Assembly: GCA_002077045.2 (NCBI GenBank)
Contig: KZ111149.1
Coordinates: 985,963 to 1,021,342, forward strand
Direction: 5' to 3'
Length of the DNA: 35,380 bases
From: Rachicladosporium sp. CCFEE 5018
Taxonomy: Eukaryota > Ascomycota > Dothideomycetes > Cladosporiales > Cladosporiaceae
Of this stretch, positions 20,446-31,339 are shown one piece after another. How positions within the stretch are numbered: the first letter of the stretch is position 1; each line of letters starts with the position of its first letter. A model generated the notes under the pieces. The model saw only the letters and a program-made list of their open reading frames with translations. It was not told the DNA's origin and did not search any database. Position numbers and translations under genes: made by a program.

Positions 20446-23084
20446 CGTCTACTTTATAGCCTGGCATAGAGACACAGCGTAACACCTGAGCATCCTGATC
20501 AGCAATGGTTTGATGGTCTGAGGCCACGTCTCACGACCTGTGCAGGAGCTGAAATCTCCCACCAAGCCATCACAAGCTCGAAGTGCTCTCGCATTGGCTA
20601 GTCATCGTTATGGTACTGGGACGCAGCGTCAGCCTCAGTACTGATTCTTTGTACTGAATACTGGGCGCTGAACGGAATCTGTGGTCCGATCGATGCAGGA
20701 TGGTCAGACCTCAGGACTCAAAGACCTTGTCGGGTGAGAACACGCCTTCCTGTCCACGAAGCTCACACATGGTATGCTACTGAAGAAGGTCAGGTTTATG
20801 GAGCGATGTGGCTTTGCCCATACTCCTTGTGGCGTGGTATGCAGATGCCAGCGAACGATGGCGTATGCTGCCAGACTGTGCCAATTCATAGGAAACATGA
20901 GCAGGATCCAACAGGAAGTCGAGTCCCTACAAGGGCTGAGCAAGCGATGAGGCAGTCTATCACGCCAGTAGCAGCATCGATGGCACCCAGATGTGGCTTG
21001 CTGAAGACTCGAACCACTCTTTGTGCCGGTAAGGTCTGGTTCCTGGGCATACTTGGCAACACTCAGCTATGACGAATGCCATCAATGAGATTTGCAGCTA
21101 CTGGCGACCTTACAGGCGAACAAGATGTCTTGTTGAGGTCGTAGTCGACGTGATCTTCGCACCTTGCATTCGCCCAGCATGGTGTCCGTCCAGCGAGAGA
21201 GATGATCTGAGTAGCACTACGCCCTACGAGGTTGTAGTCACTCAGATAGCGTGCCAGTCCGGTGCTGTGAGACAATCTCTTGGTATCCGGACGAAGGGGG
21301 TGGGTGGCCATACGTCTCATCATTCGTTGCCGTTGTAGGGTGATCTTCTTGGCTTCAGCTGTTGAGGTGCGGTCTAGGCAGAGGCGGAACTCGCAAGACG
21401 TAGCTGTAGCTGCACTGTTGTTTGCCCATACCTTCGAGCCGGGTGTCCAGGGGAGGTTCGCGTCGATCATGCGTCCCGTAAGCCATGTAGCCGTACCGTC
21501 CGAGCTGCTCGAGTACTTATTACTGGCGACTACACCGCGACAGGCTCGTGGCAGTCGTAGGCTGTGACGACGTGCGTAGATGGCGTTCACGTCCTGCTCC
21601 GGTTAGCAGACGGGATGTTGAAGCTGCTCATTGTAGTCAGCTCACCTTTGCATGTCAGCCTTGAGCTGCCCCGCAGTGAGTTCGATCAAGAGGTTGAAGG
21701 AGTGCTCGATCAAGCGATTGAGCTGGTCGGCCAGAGTTGTTGAACATGAACTCAAGGTGCTTCCGGGCGCCACAACGCGTTATCGAAGTTTGCTATGCAA
21801 TGGTGGCAGTCACCTGGTTCTCGATCTCGCCCACTCGCGTTGGCTTTTCTGGAACCTGCGCATCGCTTCGATGATCCCGCGATGCGATCGCGAAGATTGA
21901 GCACCGGCGAGAGTCGAGCGCAAGTTTGCGCAGTGCCAATGTCAACAGCCTGGGGGTTGTGGGGATGGTGGCATAGCACGTGGCGGCGATTGACGTATCT
22001 CATCTATTCGAGACGAGCGGCGTGGTTCTGCCCATGTTACTCCATGTACTGCCTGCCCACACCTACCATCATGAACTTCCGCTACCGATGATGATCCCAG
22101 TGAGCTTGCACAAGCATGAAGTCGCGTATCCGACAGCCAAAGTGCACGATATCAGGTTCAACCTCTTCGGTTGTACATACTGTAGGCGTATCTCGGAAGG
22201 CTGGCCCAGTAATCTGCCGAGCGATTCATGAGCGGCCAATCCTTGCTGCAGATCAATGGGGACAGCGTGGGCGTCTCGTGCCGCGTGCTTGCCCGCGTGC
22301 CCACGTCTTCTGTTTTGGCATGCGCTCGCGGTATGTGTGAAGGAAGGAAGTCGACATCGAGATCGCCCAAACATGGAGTTTACACCGAGGTCGTGGATCG
22401 ATCTGGAGACATGCTTTCATCATCTCCACCTCTGCCCTGTGCTAGTGGTCTGTTAGTGGTCTATTCGCAGAGCGATGCCGATACGCTACGAAACTATCCC
22501 CTGCATCGGTTCTCTCTTTCCCACTCACTAAAAGCGCTAAAAGGGACGGCACGAGAAACGAATGCCACTATCCGTGCGAATCACACGATTCATCTCGCCG
22601 AATTGATCAACACACCCATCACGAATCGCATCTGCTAGCATGAACGCCATCTATCGTTGGTCCTAGTAGGTGCAAACACCCATTGGCTTACCTGAAAGTC
22701 CGCAAAAGTGGTCGTTGGACCACTATCGCCTATCAAGTCCCCGCTGTGCATTTCTTTCGCATCCTTGCTCATCGAGTGGTCCCGACCCCTGCATTGAACC
22801 CCGTGCCTTGTGCCGACAGCGCCCTGGACTGGGATTGCCTGCATTGGCGTCCACCGAGCACAGTGATAGCATTCCACCTCCTCCTCCCCCCGACATCGCG
22901 TGGACATGCAATTCTCCAAGGGAAAGTGAGTAGGGTCGAGAGTATGTACTGTACATCGTAGTCGCGCTGGATGACTGCATGTCCTGAAAAGACATCAACG
23001 CGGATACGTGCTTCTACCAGGCGTAGGGGTGCTTGACTCGGGGAGTCGCACGAAGACAGCGGCATTGTGTAACCAGTTGGTGCC
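20446..23084. other. 2.6 kb region without a convincing gene, copy 2
   Basis: The equivalent of 9382-11983, and highly similar to it. It differs by a replaced block near 21096-21136 that is longer than in copy 1. A 175-codon minus-strand frame (21063-21590) is open here but interrupted in copy 1. I recognise no domain, tRNA or transposon. Confidence 0.45.
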
Positions 23085-26000
23085 ATGGCCACCTCGACGA
23101 CCATGACACGTCCTGCGCGACCCTCATTAGCACCGCCATCTGGACCTCTGCCGGCACTACCAGTACCGAAGACGCGCTCGCAATTGTCGGACATCGCAGA
23201 TGTATCTGAGGATCACACAATATCGAACGGAGATGCTCGGCCTACACCGCCACCAAAACCGATGCGATCGGTAACGCATTCTGGACTACCCACCCCACGG
23301 TCAGCAAAGAGCCACTCGACGCCGGCTGTGCCGACTCTCAGCACCGGGAGACCACCTCCATCGCCATCGCCGCCCATCTCCTCCCTACGAACATTGCGCA
23401 AGACTACAAGCATCGGACAATTTCCTCTGCCACCAAAGGGTACCTCCCGGGTCTCGAGTCTCCCACCGAGTCCACTCTCAACATCAGAGTCAACATCAGA
23501 TCTCAATGGCGTGCACTCACCTAAGAAGCAGCGCGTCGAGTCGGGCAGGACCAAAAGCTTCGAGGGCGGTCAGATGCGACAGAAGACGCCTCGAAGTTCC
23601 GGGTACGGTTTGCGCGCACGCGTCTCGACTGGTGCCATAAGTGGGTCACACACCCCGACATTGCTCAACGGGTCTGGAGAAAACAGCTTTATCTCGAGCG
23701 CAGAAGGTGCACGCGGATCGTATGGGTTTCTCAATCTGCCATCGCCACCACTGAGTCGGACGCCTTCGATGGACGGGTCATGCCACACTGAAGGCACTAC
23801 CTTTGAAGACGTGGATGGTGACGCGAACGATCGAGGCCGGCAAAAGAGCATTGACTCGGTCATGAACTCTAAGCGGAGTTCTGGCGCAGGCAAGGACACA
23901 GGGAAGGGGAGTGTCTTGGTCAGTGTGCGCGTGCGACCAGATGCCGGAAGCGGAGAAGCAGAACAAGCGGAAGGAGAATGGGTGGTGGATGGCAGGCGCT
24001 CACTTGTCACGTATCGCGGCAAGGAGGGCGGCGATTATCGATATGGTGCGTTACGCCATGCACGAGTGTGAAGTGTTCGTGCTGACAATCTGCAGATAAT
24101 GTATTCTCACCGCATGACAACAACTCACGTGTCTACGACAACGCAGCGAAGCGACTGGTGCGCCGAGTAATGGAAGGCTATAATGGCACCGTATTCGCAT
24201 ACGGTATGACTGGAACTGGCAAGACATTCTCCATGCAGGGCACTGCAATATCACCCGGTGTGATCCCACTTGCAATTACAGATATCTTCTCTTACATCCG
24301 CGAAAATCCAAGTCGAGAGTTTCTTCTGCGGGTCAGCTATCTCGAGATCTATAATGAGAAGATCTTTGATCTGCTGAATCAAGCGACTCCTGGTTCGCCA
24401 GCTCAGGAAGAGATCAAGCTGCGGGAAGACAGCAAGCGAGGGGTGTATGCGACGCCACTGCGAGAGGAGATCGTGCAATCGCCAAACCAGCTGCTTCGTG
24501 TGATCTCGAGAGGTGACTTGGCGAGGCGGACGAGCAGCACACAGTTTAATGCAAGGTCGTCTCGTTCACATGCAGTCGTGCAGATTGTGGTCGAGTCCAG
24601 AGAGCGCGCACCTGCTCATGGTGCATACTTCGAGAAAGAGAGTCGACGAGCAGATCGCATCCTCCCAGGTGGAGTGCTGGTTTCGACACTTTCACTTATC
24701 GATCTGGCAGGCTCTGAGCGAGCGGCTGAAAGCAAAGAGCGGCGGACTGAGGGATCACATATCAACAAGTCTCTCCTCACTCTGGGCACCGTCATTGGCC
24801 GGCTCTCGGGTGAAGATGACAAGGAGAAGGATGATCCAACGAAGAAGACGGAGAAGGAGAAGAGCATCAAGCACTTGCCATATCGCGACAGTAAGCTCAC
24901 TCGACTGCTGCAGCCAGCTCTGTCAGGCGACTCACTTGTGTCGATTCTGTGCACAATCCAATTATCGTCAGCGGCGACAAGTGCAGCGACCACTGGATCA
25001 CACACTGGCGAAACATTGAACACGCTCAAGTTTGCTAGCAGGGCGAAGAATAACATTGTCAGCCACGCTAAGAAGAACGAGTCGAACCCCAGCGGCGACG
25101 CAGGCAGTCGCGCATTATTGGACCGCTACAGGCTTGAGATTCAAGATCTTCGAAGTCAGCTCGAGGCTCAGAATAAGGCCAAGGAAGAAGTTGAGGAGAA
25201 GGACGAGATCGAGATGGACCGACAGCGAGAGGAAGAGATGGAGCGACAAGAGAAGACAAGACACGAGGAGCAAATGCTCGAGATGCAGCTTGCCAGGACT
25301 GCGCTTAAGGAGCGCATCAGCCACCTCAATCGACTTATCCTGTCCTCGAAGTCGCTCGGCGTCAATTCATCTGGTCGTTTCTCCAGCGCAAGTGTGCCGA
25401 TGCATCGCGTCAGTCTGGCCAGCAATCGAGAGTCGACGCGATCTGGTAGCTCACACAGTCGAGAACGCGACAGTATGATCAGCAGACGTGAGAGCGCAGC
25501 TACCCTGGACATGCCAATGCCAACCGATTCAAGTGCGAAGCCGTTCTCGACTGGATCGATTACAGTAGGCGTTATGCCGCCAGCGCAAGCATCTCAGATG
25601 ATCTCCGAGGATCCCGCGATGGAGGACGAAGAGGGCTTTGACTCGTCAGGGCCCAAGGGCGATGGTGAGGCGACTGTTGCGCAGCAGAATCGTATGCTTC
25701 AAGCAGACCTCGCAGACAAGAACCGCTACATCGCCACTCTGGAGAAGCGGCTACTACAAGCCCGCCGCACAAGTCACAGCCGCATCAGCAAGTACGGCCG
25801 CATGAGCATTGGCTTACCCGAAGAGTCGACCCTCGAAGCCGCGCTCCAGGAGAAGGACAAAGAGCTCGCCGAGCTACGCGCAAAACTCGACGACCAGATC
25901 CGCATGGTGCAAGCCCTTCGCAGCGCAACGCGCAAGCGTGAGACTCTGGAAGGCCGGCGGTCGAGCTTTGCAGTGACCGAGCGTGTCGCAGAGGACCGCC

Positions 26001-26485
26001 CAACAAGCGCAGCCAGCATGCCCCTCATCAATGGTCATAGTGACTACCGCAGCCAGCTATCTTCCCGTGCGTCTAACCGCCAAAGCCGGCACGGCGTCCC
26101 CGGATCGAATAACTCCATCTCCCATCGCAGCAATCCCTCAACTGCCTCAGCCAACTCTGCTACGCAATCGCACTCGACTACCAAACCTTTGTCGCCTGTC
26201 GCCCTACTGTCTAATGGGACCGTCGCGTCGCCGACCAAGAAGTTCCCTGGTTTCAACCTGGCAGAGTCAAAGTCCATGGTCGTTACCTCTCGCCGCCGAA
26301 GCGTGGACGAGATGACTGCGCTGCTGGACCAGATGATCGCGGATAAGGTCGAGAGTGGACACGCCATCCGCAGCGAGCGAGGAAGTCTTCGCGTGAAACG
26401 GGACACGGTCATGGATAGAGGTTCAGTGGTCAAGGGTGAGACCTTGCATGAGGACGGAGAGGAAGACGAAGGGAGTGTAGACTAA
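23085..26485 (+). CDS. kipA: Kinesin-7, Kip2/KipA family microtubule motor
   Basis: A plus-end-directed motor of the CENP-E/Kip2 group; in Aspergillus KipA helps to position the growth zone of polarised hyphae. Exons 23085-24045 and 24096-26485 join over a 50 nt intron (GTGCGT...GCTGAC...GCAG), restoring DYRYDNVFSPHD, for 1116 residues. A Ser/Pro-rich leader covers residues 1-276 and the motor domain begins at VLVSVRVRPD (277). The P-loop GMTGTGKT is at 357-364, switch I is NARSSRSH, switch II is DLAGSE, and YRDSKLTRLLQ is intact. A highly charged insert (about 24813-24873) precedes YRDSKLT. A coiled coil follows at about 25130-25335, a second is near 25690-25930, and the tail is Ser-rich and basic. 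The start is the first ATG of the frame; an in-frame TAA lies shortly upstream in this copy. Confidence 0.94.
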
Positions 26486-26710
26486 TATACGAGAATGGTT
26501 GGCTCTCTGGGATTGCTATTAGCGCACTGGTACCCGGTTCGGGCGGTCTAGGATGTAGGTATAGATGGGACGGAAATGTATGATGGTCGTGTTGTTCAGT
26601 TATCCCTCATGTCCTTGGTATCATCTTATGGTCTTGCGACTTTGACCTATGTATCAGGCGCCTTCGCTATGCATCGCAGAACGCTTCACATTGCAACAAC
26701 AGCTCGGAAT
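26486..26710. terminator. Convergent 3' region between kinesin and glycosyltransferase
   Basis: 225 nt between two facing stop codons must contain both polyadenylation regions. No canonical AATAAA was identified with confidence and no gene is present. Confidence 0.35.
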
Positions 26711-28474
26711 TCACCACCTCGCCCCGTCCCAGCTCCACAACCTCCCATCGTCAATATTTCTCCATCTTCCCTCCCTGACTCCCTCCCATCCTACCATGAC
26801 TCCGAGAAGCCTACAAGTCGCCGAGCTCACAGCACATACGGCCCCATCGCTCCCTCCAAGCACAGCCAAGTCCAGCAGGTACCCTCTCCCAAACAGCTCT
26901 CGCATTCTCATCGTCTGCTCCAGATCTGCGCTTGAGCCGAGACTTGAGAACAAGGAAGGGTAGAAGCCGCCGTCCCAGCCGGCGTTTTCGGGGATGTGTT
27001 TGGTGTAGGCTGAGTTAGGTGCGCGGATGGAATCGGCGGGAGAGGAGGCGTCAAGGGCAGACTTCGTGGCGAGGAGGATACGGGACTGAGCTGATGACAC
27101 GGTAAGAGAGGTCGGGACCGAGATCAGAAGGTCGGGGTTGGTGATAAGTCCGGGATCATCGGAGGCGAGGAGCAGGATTTGTTGGCGAGCCTCCTTCGTT
27201 AGCGGAGTGGACGCTTGCGTCTTTGTCGTCAGACTCGTGATCAGGTGAGAAGCAGCGTTGGTATAAAGTTCAAGTGGCAGGTAGTCGCGGCTATACTCGT
27301 AGCTTAGAGGATGAAGATCACCACGACGGATATGCATGCCGACGACTGGGTGACCAGAGATCCGAGACCCTGTCCTGAGCTCCTCGACACGCTGCTCTAC
27401 GAACTCCGCGTCCCCGCCAAAGAGCTTGAACAGATCCTCATAACCGCTGCGAAGCATGCCAAAGACTTCGTGGCTGCGCTCGAGTCCATGTCGCCGTGAC
27501 CTGGTGTACTGAGCTCTAAACGCCGGGCCGAATGTCCAATGCGCTGTCGCTGAAGATACTACGATATGTCGTGCTCCATGCGGACACGGGACGATCTGAG
27601 AAGTGGGAGGCGGTGTGCAGCCTGGCGAAGGTGGCGGCATGAAGTACGAGGTATACTTGCCGTATGCCCATCTCGAGTCATCGATGAAGAACGCGCGATT
27701 CTCCTTTTTCGCAAGTCCATAGCTGAGCCATAATGAAGATAAGGTCTTGCCGAAGCTGGTGTCATCTTTGTTTAGTACGAAGGTCATGCTGCGCTCACAG
27801 GCGTTGTCGGCGGTCTTGCCTCCTCCCGGTAGTAGACCACTCCGCTGAGCCGCGTCAACGTCGAGGTAAGCATGGTCCAGGCGCGTGTACGACACCTTGT
27901 GCCGCCAACCCTTCACCCTTGGGAGTGACGATTTCGACGATAGGCCGGTGTCACTCAAAGCATCAGCTTGCGTACATATGTCATGGTATTGGCTGGCGTG
28001 TAGTGGGAACGTAGCATTGAGCGGTATCGAAATGGTCCAGCGGTTCCGCTGATGTGCATCAGGCAATACGACAGCAGCTGGCTCAAACGATAGCTCGTCA
28101 CCACCGACAAACCCCGGCACTCCAACAGAGCTCGTCCGGGCAAGCTCGACGCTCGCATCCCATCTTGTGGCAGGCCAGGAGAGCAGACATCGCGTACATA
28201 TGAGCAGCGCGCATATACCTGCCAGCAACCGAGTAATCATCGTCCGGAGTCTCCAAGGTCTGAATCTATTCTCCTTCGTCGTGACGGGTATGGGAAGCAA
28301 TCCACCGTCCGGCGGTGGGCTTGCGTGGCGCTTCTCATTGAAGCTTGATCTCGAGGGCAGTGAAGGTGATGAGTGTGTCGAGCCGTTCGATGAGGTGGAC
28401 AGATTGGTGTTGCGTCGGTCTCTCATGTTGAACATACGTCTCATGTGCCGATAGGAGTAGTGTCGAGGTGCCAT
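26711..28474 (-). CDS. Type II membrane glycosyltransferase, alpha-1,6-fucosyltransferase (GT23)-like
   Basis: This single-exon frame of 587 residues is probably a Golgi-resident glycosyltransferase. A basic, Ser-rich cytosolic tail (1-78) precedes one transmembrane anchor at about 79-99 and a lumenal domain, which is type II topology. Fucosyltransferase-like signs are AFFIDDSRWAYGKYTSYF near 261-278, resembling the donor-site region of FUT8-like enzymes, VGMHIRRGD at 378-386 (the GT23/peptide-O-fucosyltransferase HxRRxD motif), and a C-terminal CAVSSATCRLLGVMVG block resembling the FUT8 SSQVCR region. Substrate and sugar donor are inferred only. The gene is convergent with the kinesin, with 225 nt between stop codons. 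Related open frames in many ascomycetes are annotated as hypothetical, so a non-fucose activity is possible. Confidence 0.68.
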   Translation of the reverse strand: MAPRHYSYRHMRRMFNMRDRRNTNLSTSSNGSTHSSPSLPSRSSFNEKRHASPPPDGGLLPIPVTTKENRFRPWRLRTMITRLLAGICALLICTRCLLSWPATRWDASVELARTSSVGVPGFVGGDELSFEPAAVVLPDAHQRNRWTISIPLNATFPLHASQYHDICTQADALSDTGLSSKSSLPRVKGWRHKVSYTRLDHAYLDVDAAQRSGLLPGGGKTADNACERSMTFVLNKDDTSFGKTLSSLWLSYGLAKKENRAFFIDDSRWAYGKYTSYFMPPPSPGCTPPPTSQIVPCPHGARHIVVSSATAHWTFGPAFRAQYTRSRRHGLERSHEVFGMLRSGYEDLFKLFGGDAEFVEQRVEELRTGSRISGHPVVGMHIRRGDLHPLSYEYSRDYLPLELYTNAASHLITSLTTKTQASTPLTKEARQQILLLASDDPGLITNPDLLISVPTSLTVSSAQSRILLATKSALDASSPADSIRAPNSAYTKHIPENAGWDGGFYPSLFSSLGSSADLEQTMRMRELFGRGYLLDLAVLGGSDGAVCAVSSATCRLLGVMVGWEGVREGRWRNIDDGRLWSWDGARW

Positions 28475-29596
28475 AGGTAGATGGTAGGTGTCGGCAGGTG
28501 CATCTTGGCCGTCTGTCGCTCCTTCCTAGTGCTGGCCGAGAGCATGTGACGGTCGCTCAAGGCACACCCCTTGTGGCAAGTGGGTTACTCGAGAACGGTC
28601 TGAAGTAGTGGAGAAGTGTGCAGCTCACGTCGGGGGAAGCCAAATCGTATTATGGACCCGGGCCAGCCGCTTGCAGTCCAAGGCGAAGAAGTGCGGTCAA
28701 TAAGAAGAAGTCCAGCTCACCTCAACACTCGAAGATCCAGCGTCTCTGGAAACAAGGCAAGAAGGTAGATCTGCAAAGAAGTGGAGTGGCTGTCAAACCC
28801 GTATCGAAGCTCCACCCAGACGCAGGATGATGCCTGGTACTCCGGCTTGGACAACGAGCTCCAAACGAAGAAGACGTTGATGAATCGAAGGAAAGAAGTC
28901 TTCACGGACCTACCGTTGTGACCGTTGCACTCGATCGACCCTGACACACCCCACCTCCCGGCTCAAACACATCCGCTCGACGTAGTCACGTAGCACGACC
29001 GACGACTGCAACCAAGCGGATCGCTCGTACGCATGCTGCTGACCCATGCATGTCCGCCAAACCCGCTGCCTGCACTTCCTGCCTCTCATATCTGCGACTC
29101 CGCCAAACGCCGCCCAGGGCCACATGATTTCGTCAATCGCAGACAAAATGGACGTCACAGCGATATCATCGCCGAGATGTTGCCGCTGGTGCCAGGAGAA
29201 GTGTCATAGCAGGCGCCTAGCCATTGGAAGTCTGGGAGAAACATGTGAAACACTAGCGTCTTGTTTCGCCGCAGTGCACCTGCCGATCTGGCGGATGCTT
29301 ACGTTGCATCGGCTGTGTCATGCAGAGTGCTCCATAAACGAGACATACAGAAGCAGTACATGCCGAGGCAGGCGCTTTGTGGGTGTATGGACTAAGCGAT
29401 CAAGAACAGTCCAGCATTGGCAAATTCACATGAGAGAGTGTTACGTGATGATAAGCAGAGGAGCAAAGCAATCGTTCCATTCATCTACCGAAGCAGAGAA
29501 GTCTAGCTTTTAGTGTGTCTACTACCTGAAGGGTAGTGCAACCGAGTAGCCGCCCACATCACCTTCATCACCTCCATCTATCACACCGTGGGGTAT
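28475..29596. other. 1.1 kb region between glycosyltransferase and cyclase genes
   Basis: It contains the promoter of the minus-strand glycosyltransferase and the 3' region of the minus-strand cyclase. Small frames (for example 28717-28947 minus and 29046-29513 plus) have no domain or intron support. A short perfect hairpin, ACTACC-TGAAG-GGTAGT, lies at 29521-29537 just 3' of the cyclase stop. No RNA gene was recognised. Confidence 0.45.
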
Positions 29597-31339
29597 CTAG
29601 TGAGTACCGTTGGTGCCGTTGGTGCCGTTGGTACCGTTGGCGTGAACCCCGTTGGTACCGTTGGTCTGAGCACCGTTGACCTTCTGGCTGACACCATCAC
29701 CCTTCAGCCCGTCGTTCTCGCCATCGTAAGCCTCCGCACCGGCAGCGTGGCCCTTGGCAGCGTTGCCATTGACCTTGCCGTTGGGGATCTCCTTGAGCTC
29801 ACCGTTCAGCTCCGCCTTGACGTCATCATTGATGACCGTCTTCTTGAGAGCCGCGCTGACGCCGTTCGTGTTCTCCTTCTCCGCTGGCTCGTCGTTGAGC
29901 GTGTAGCCGGTGTCCGAGCTGTCCACGTATGCCTCCAGACCCTCGCCGTTGCGTGGGTAGTTCTTCATGTGCTCTTTGTGCACCCGTAGGGCGTTGTTCA
30001 GCTCCTCCGCCGAGACGTCGTTGAGGAAGGTGCAGCTACCGATAGGGTTCGGCACAGCAGCGCGGAGCTTGCCATCGCGGGTCTTGAGGATGGCCTCGGT
30101 GGCCTTCTTGAGCATATCCTCGTCGAAGCCGTGGTGGTCCATGGACAGACCACATCGCGAGAACAGGTTGAGAATACGCTTGTGCTCCTCGTCGGACAGA
30201 AGCTTGCGCTCGTGGGCAAGGGTGGCAGAGTAGGCCATGTCGATAGAGATGGCGTGGCCGTGGCGGAGGGGAACCTCGGGCGAAAGCTCGTGGAGAGGCG
30301 ACCAGCTGGGGAATCGTCAATTTGCAAGCTTGTTCGCAAGTGTAGCTCAGTGCAACTTACGTGTGGCCGTAAGCAATCACTCTGTCAAGCCCGATCTCGT
30401 GAAGGTTCGGGGTCTCAAGCTTCAGCATCTCGTGGATACCAGCGCGGTTGATCTTGTCCGCAGCCTCGCGGACCTCAGCGGGAGCACCATCGGTACGGCC
30501 AAAGCCAGTCTCAATGAGCTGTTCGGCGTACTTGTCGAGGAGATCGTAGGTGGGTAGATGAGCGCAGCTCGAAATCTTGATCAGCTCAGCGAAACCGTTC
30601 CGGATCTGAGCGACTGGCAGAGACCGGAGGAAGCTGAAGTCGAGGAACGTGTGCTGGGGAGCGTGGTAGGCACCCAGACGGTTCTTGTAGTTGCCGTAGT
30701 TCACGGCGACCTTAATGCTGACGGAGGCGTCAATGAGCCCGATCACGGTGGTGGGAACACGGATATAGTTGGTGTTGCGGCGGTAGGCGGCACAGGCGAA
30801 GCTAAGAAGAGCTGGTCAGCGCTGTTCATTGTATGGCTTGGGGACCACGCAGGGCATGTTAGCCAGAGTGCCTTGAAGTCATCTTTGGCGGTGGCTCATA
30901 GTAGACTACCCAGTAACATCGGTGACCAATCCACCGCCAACGACGAGCACAGGTTCTTTCCTAATGATGTCTGAGGGCTTGTCAGTGATGTTCTTGGCGT
31001 TGCGAGTGAAGCTGAGCACATACCGAATTCGGTCATGGAGTCGACAATGCTGAGCAGAGTCTCCATGGACTTGGCCTTCTCGCCGATCATCGTCTTGTGA
31101 ATCTTCAAGTCGATCTTGTAGTGCTCGAAGTACTTCGCAATCTCCTCGCCGTAGACATTGAAGATGTTGAGGTCCATCACTGCCAGGCAGCGAGACAGGC
31201 GCTTGAACGCCTCAGCGAGCTGAGGGTTCTCGAGCTTGAAGACACCATCGAGGAAGGTGAAGTCGTATTCGATCTTCTCGTAACCCTCGACGTGGAAACC
31301 CGCCTTGGTCTCCTCCACGACAGCCTTCATGTCAGACAT
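29597..31339 (-). CDS. mysA: Sedoheptulose 7-phosphate cyclase, 2-demethyl-4-deoxygadusol synthase (DDGS) type
   Basis: It is predicted to cyclise sedoheptulose 7-phosphate to 2-demethyl-4-deoxygadusol, the first committed step of mycosporine synthesis, with NAD and a divalent metal. Four exons (31024-31339, 30910-30970, 30361-30801, 29597-30305) join over introns of 53, 108 and 55 nt into 508 residues. The splices restore TEFDIIRKEP, VTDVTGFACAAY and AYGHTWSPLHE. The fold is dehydroquinate-synthase-like. VVGGGLVTDVTG is the dinucleotide region, and the likely metal ligands are E198 (AELIK), H272 (GHT) and H288 (RHGHA). After about residue 405 there is a low-complexity tail ending in NGT repeats. 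DDGS is chosen over 2-epi-5-epi-valiolone synthase because of the adjacent O-methyltransferase and ATP-grasp genes; residues alone do not settle it. Confidence 0.92.
29603..29665 (-). repeat. Tandem 9-nt repeats encoding Asn-Gly-Thr at the cyclase C terminus
   Basis: Read on the minus strand, AACGGYACC-type units encode four consecutive NGT triplets at the very end of the cyclase, with further NGT and NGV units just before. Such codon-scale repeats are prone to slippage, so length may vary between strains. Confidence 0.85.

Larger units (their letters stand above)
13009..24011. repeat. Right copy of the 11 kb duplicated segment (starts at assembly gap)
   Basis: It begins at the first base after the N run, at the position equivalent to 1942. 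It stays collinear until the equivalent of 12908 at about 24011, where the left copy ends in the gap. Its genes are intact apart from the regulator fragment at its left edge. The segment is about 36 bases longer than the left copy because of small insertions, for example near 15351-15370 and 21096-21136. Confidence 0.97.

Noticed and set aside
21063..21590. 175-codon minus-strand frame in the right copy
   Set aside because: The left copy has an in-frame TGA at 10262-10264 and a changed end; no recognisable domain.
28618..28830. Basic 70-codon plus-strand frame
   Set aside because: It starts at a non-ATG codon, has no domain and lies in the promoter side of the glycosyltransferase.
30131..30974. 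Plus-strand frames antisense to the cyclase
   Set aside because: They overlap exons with clear DHQ-synthase-fold motifs on the other strand.
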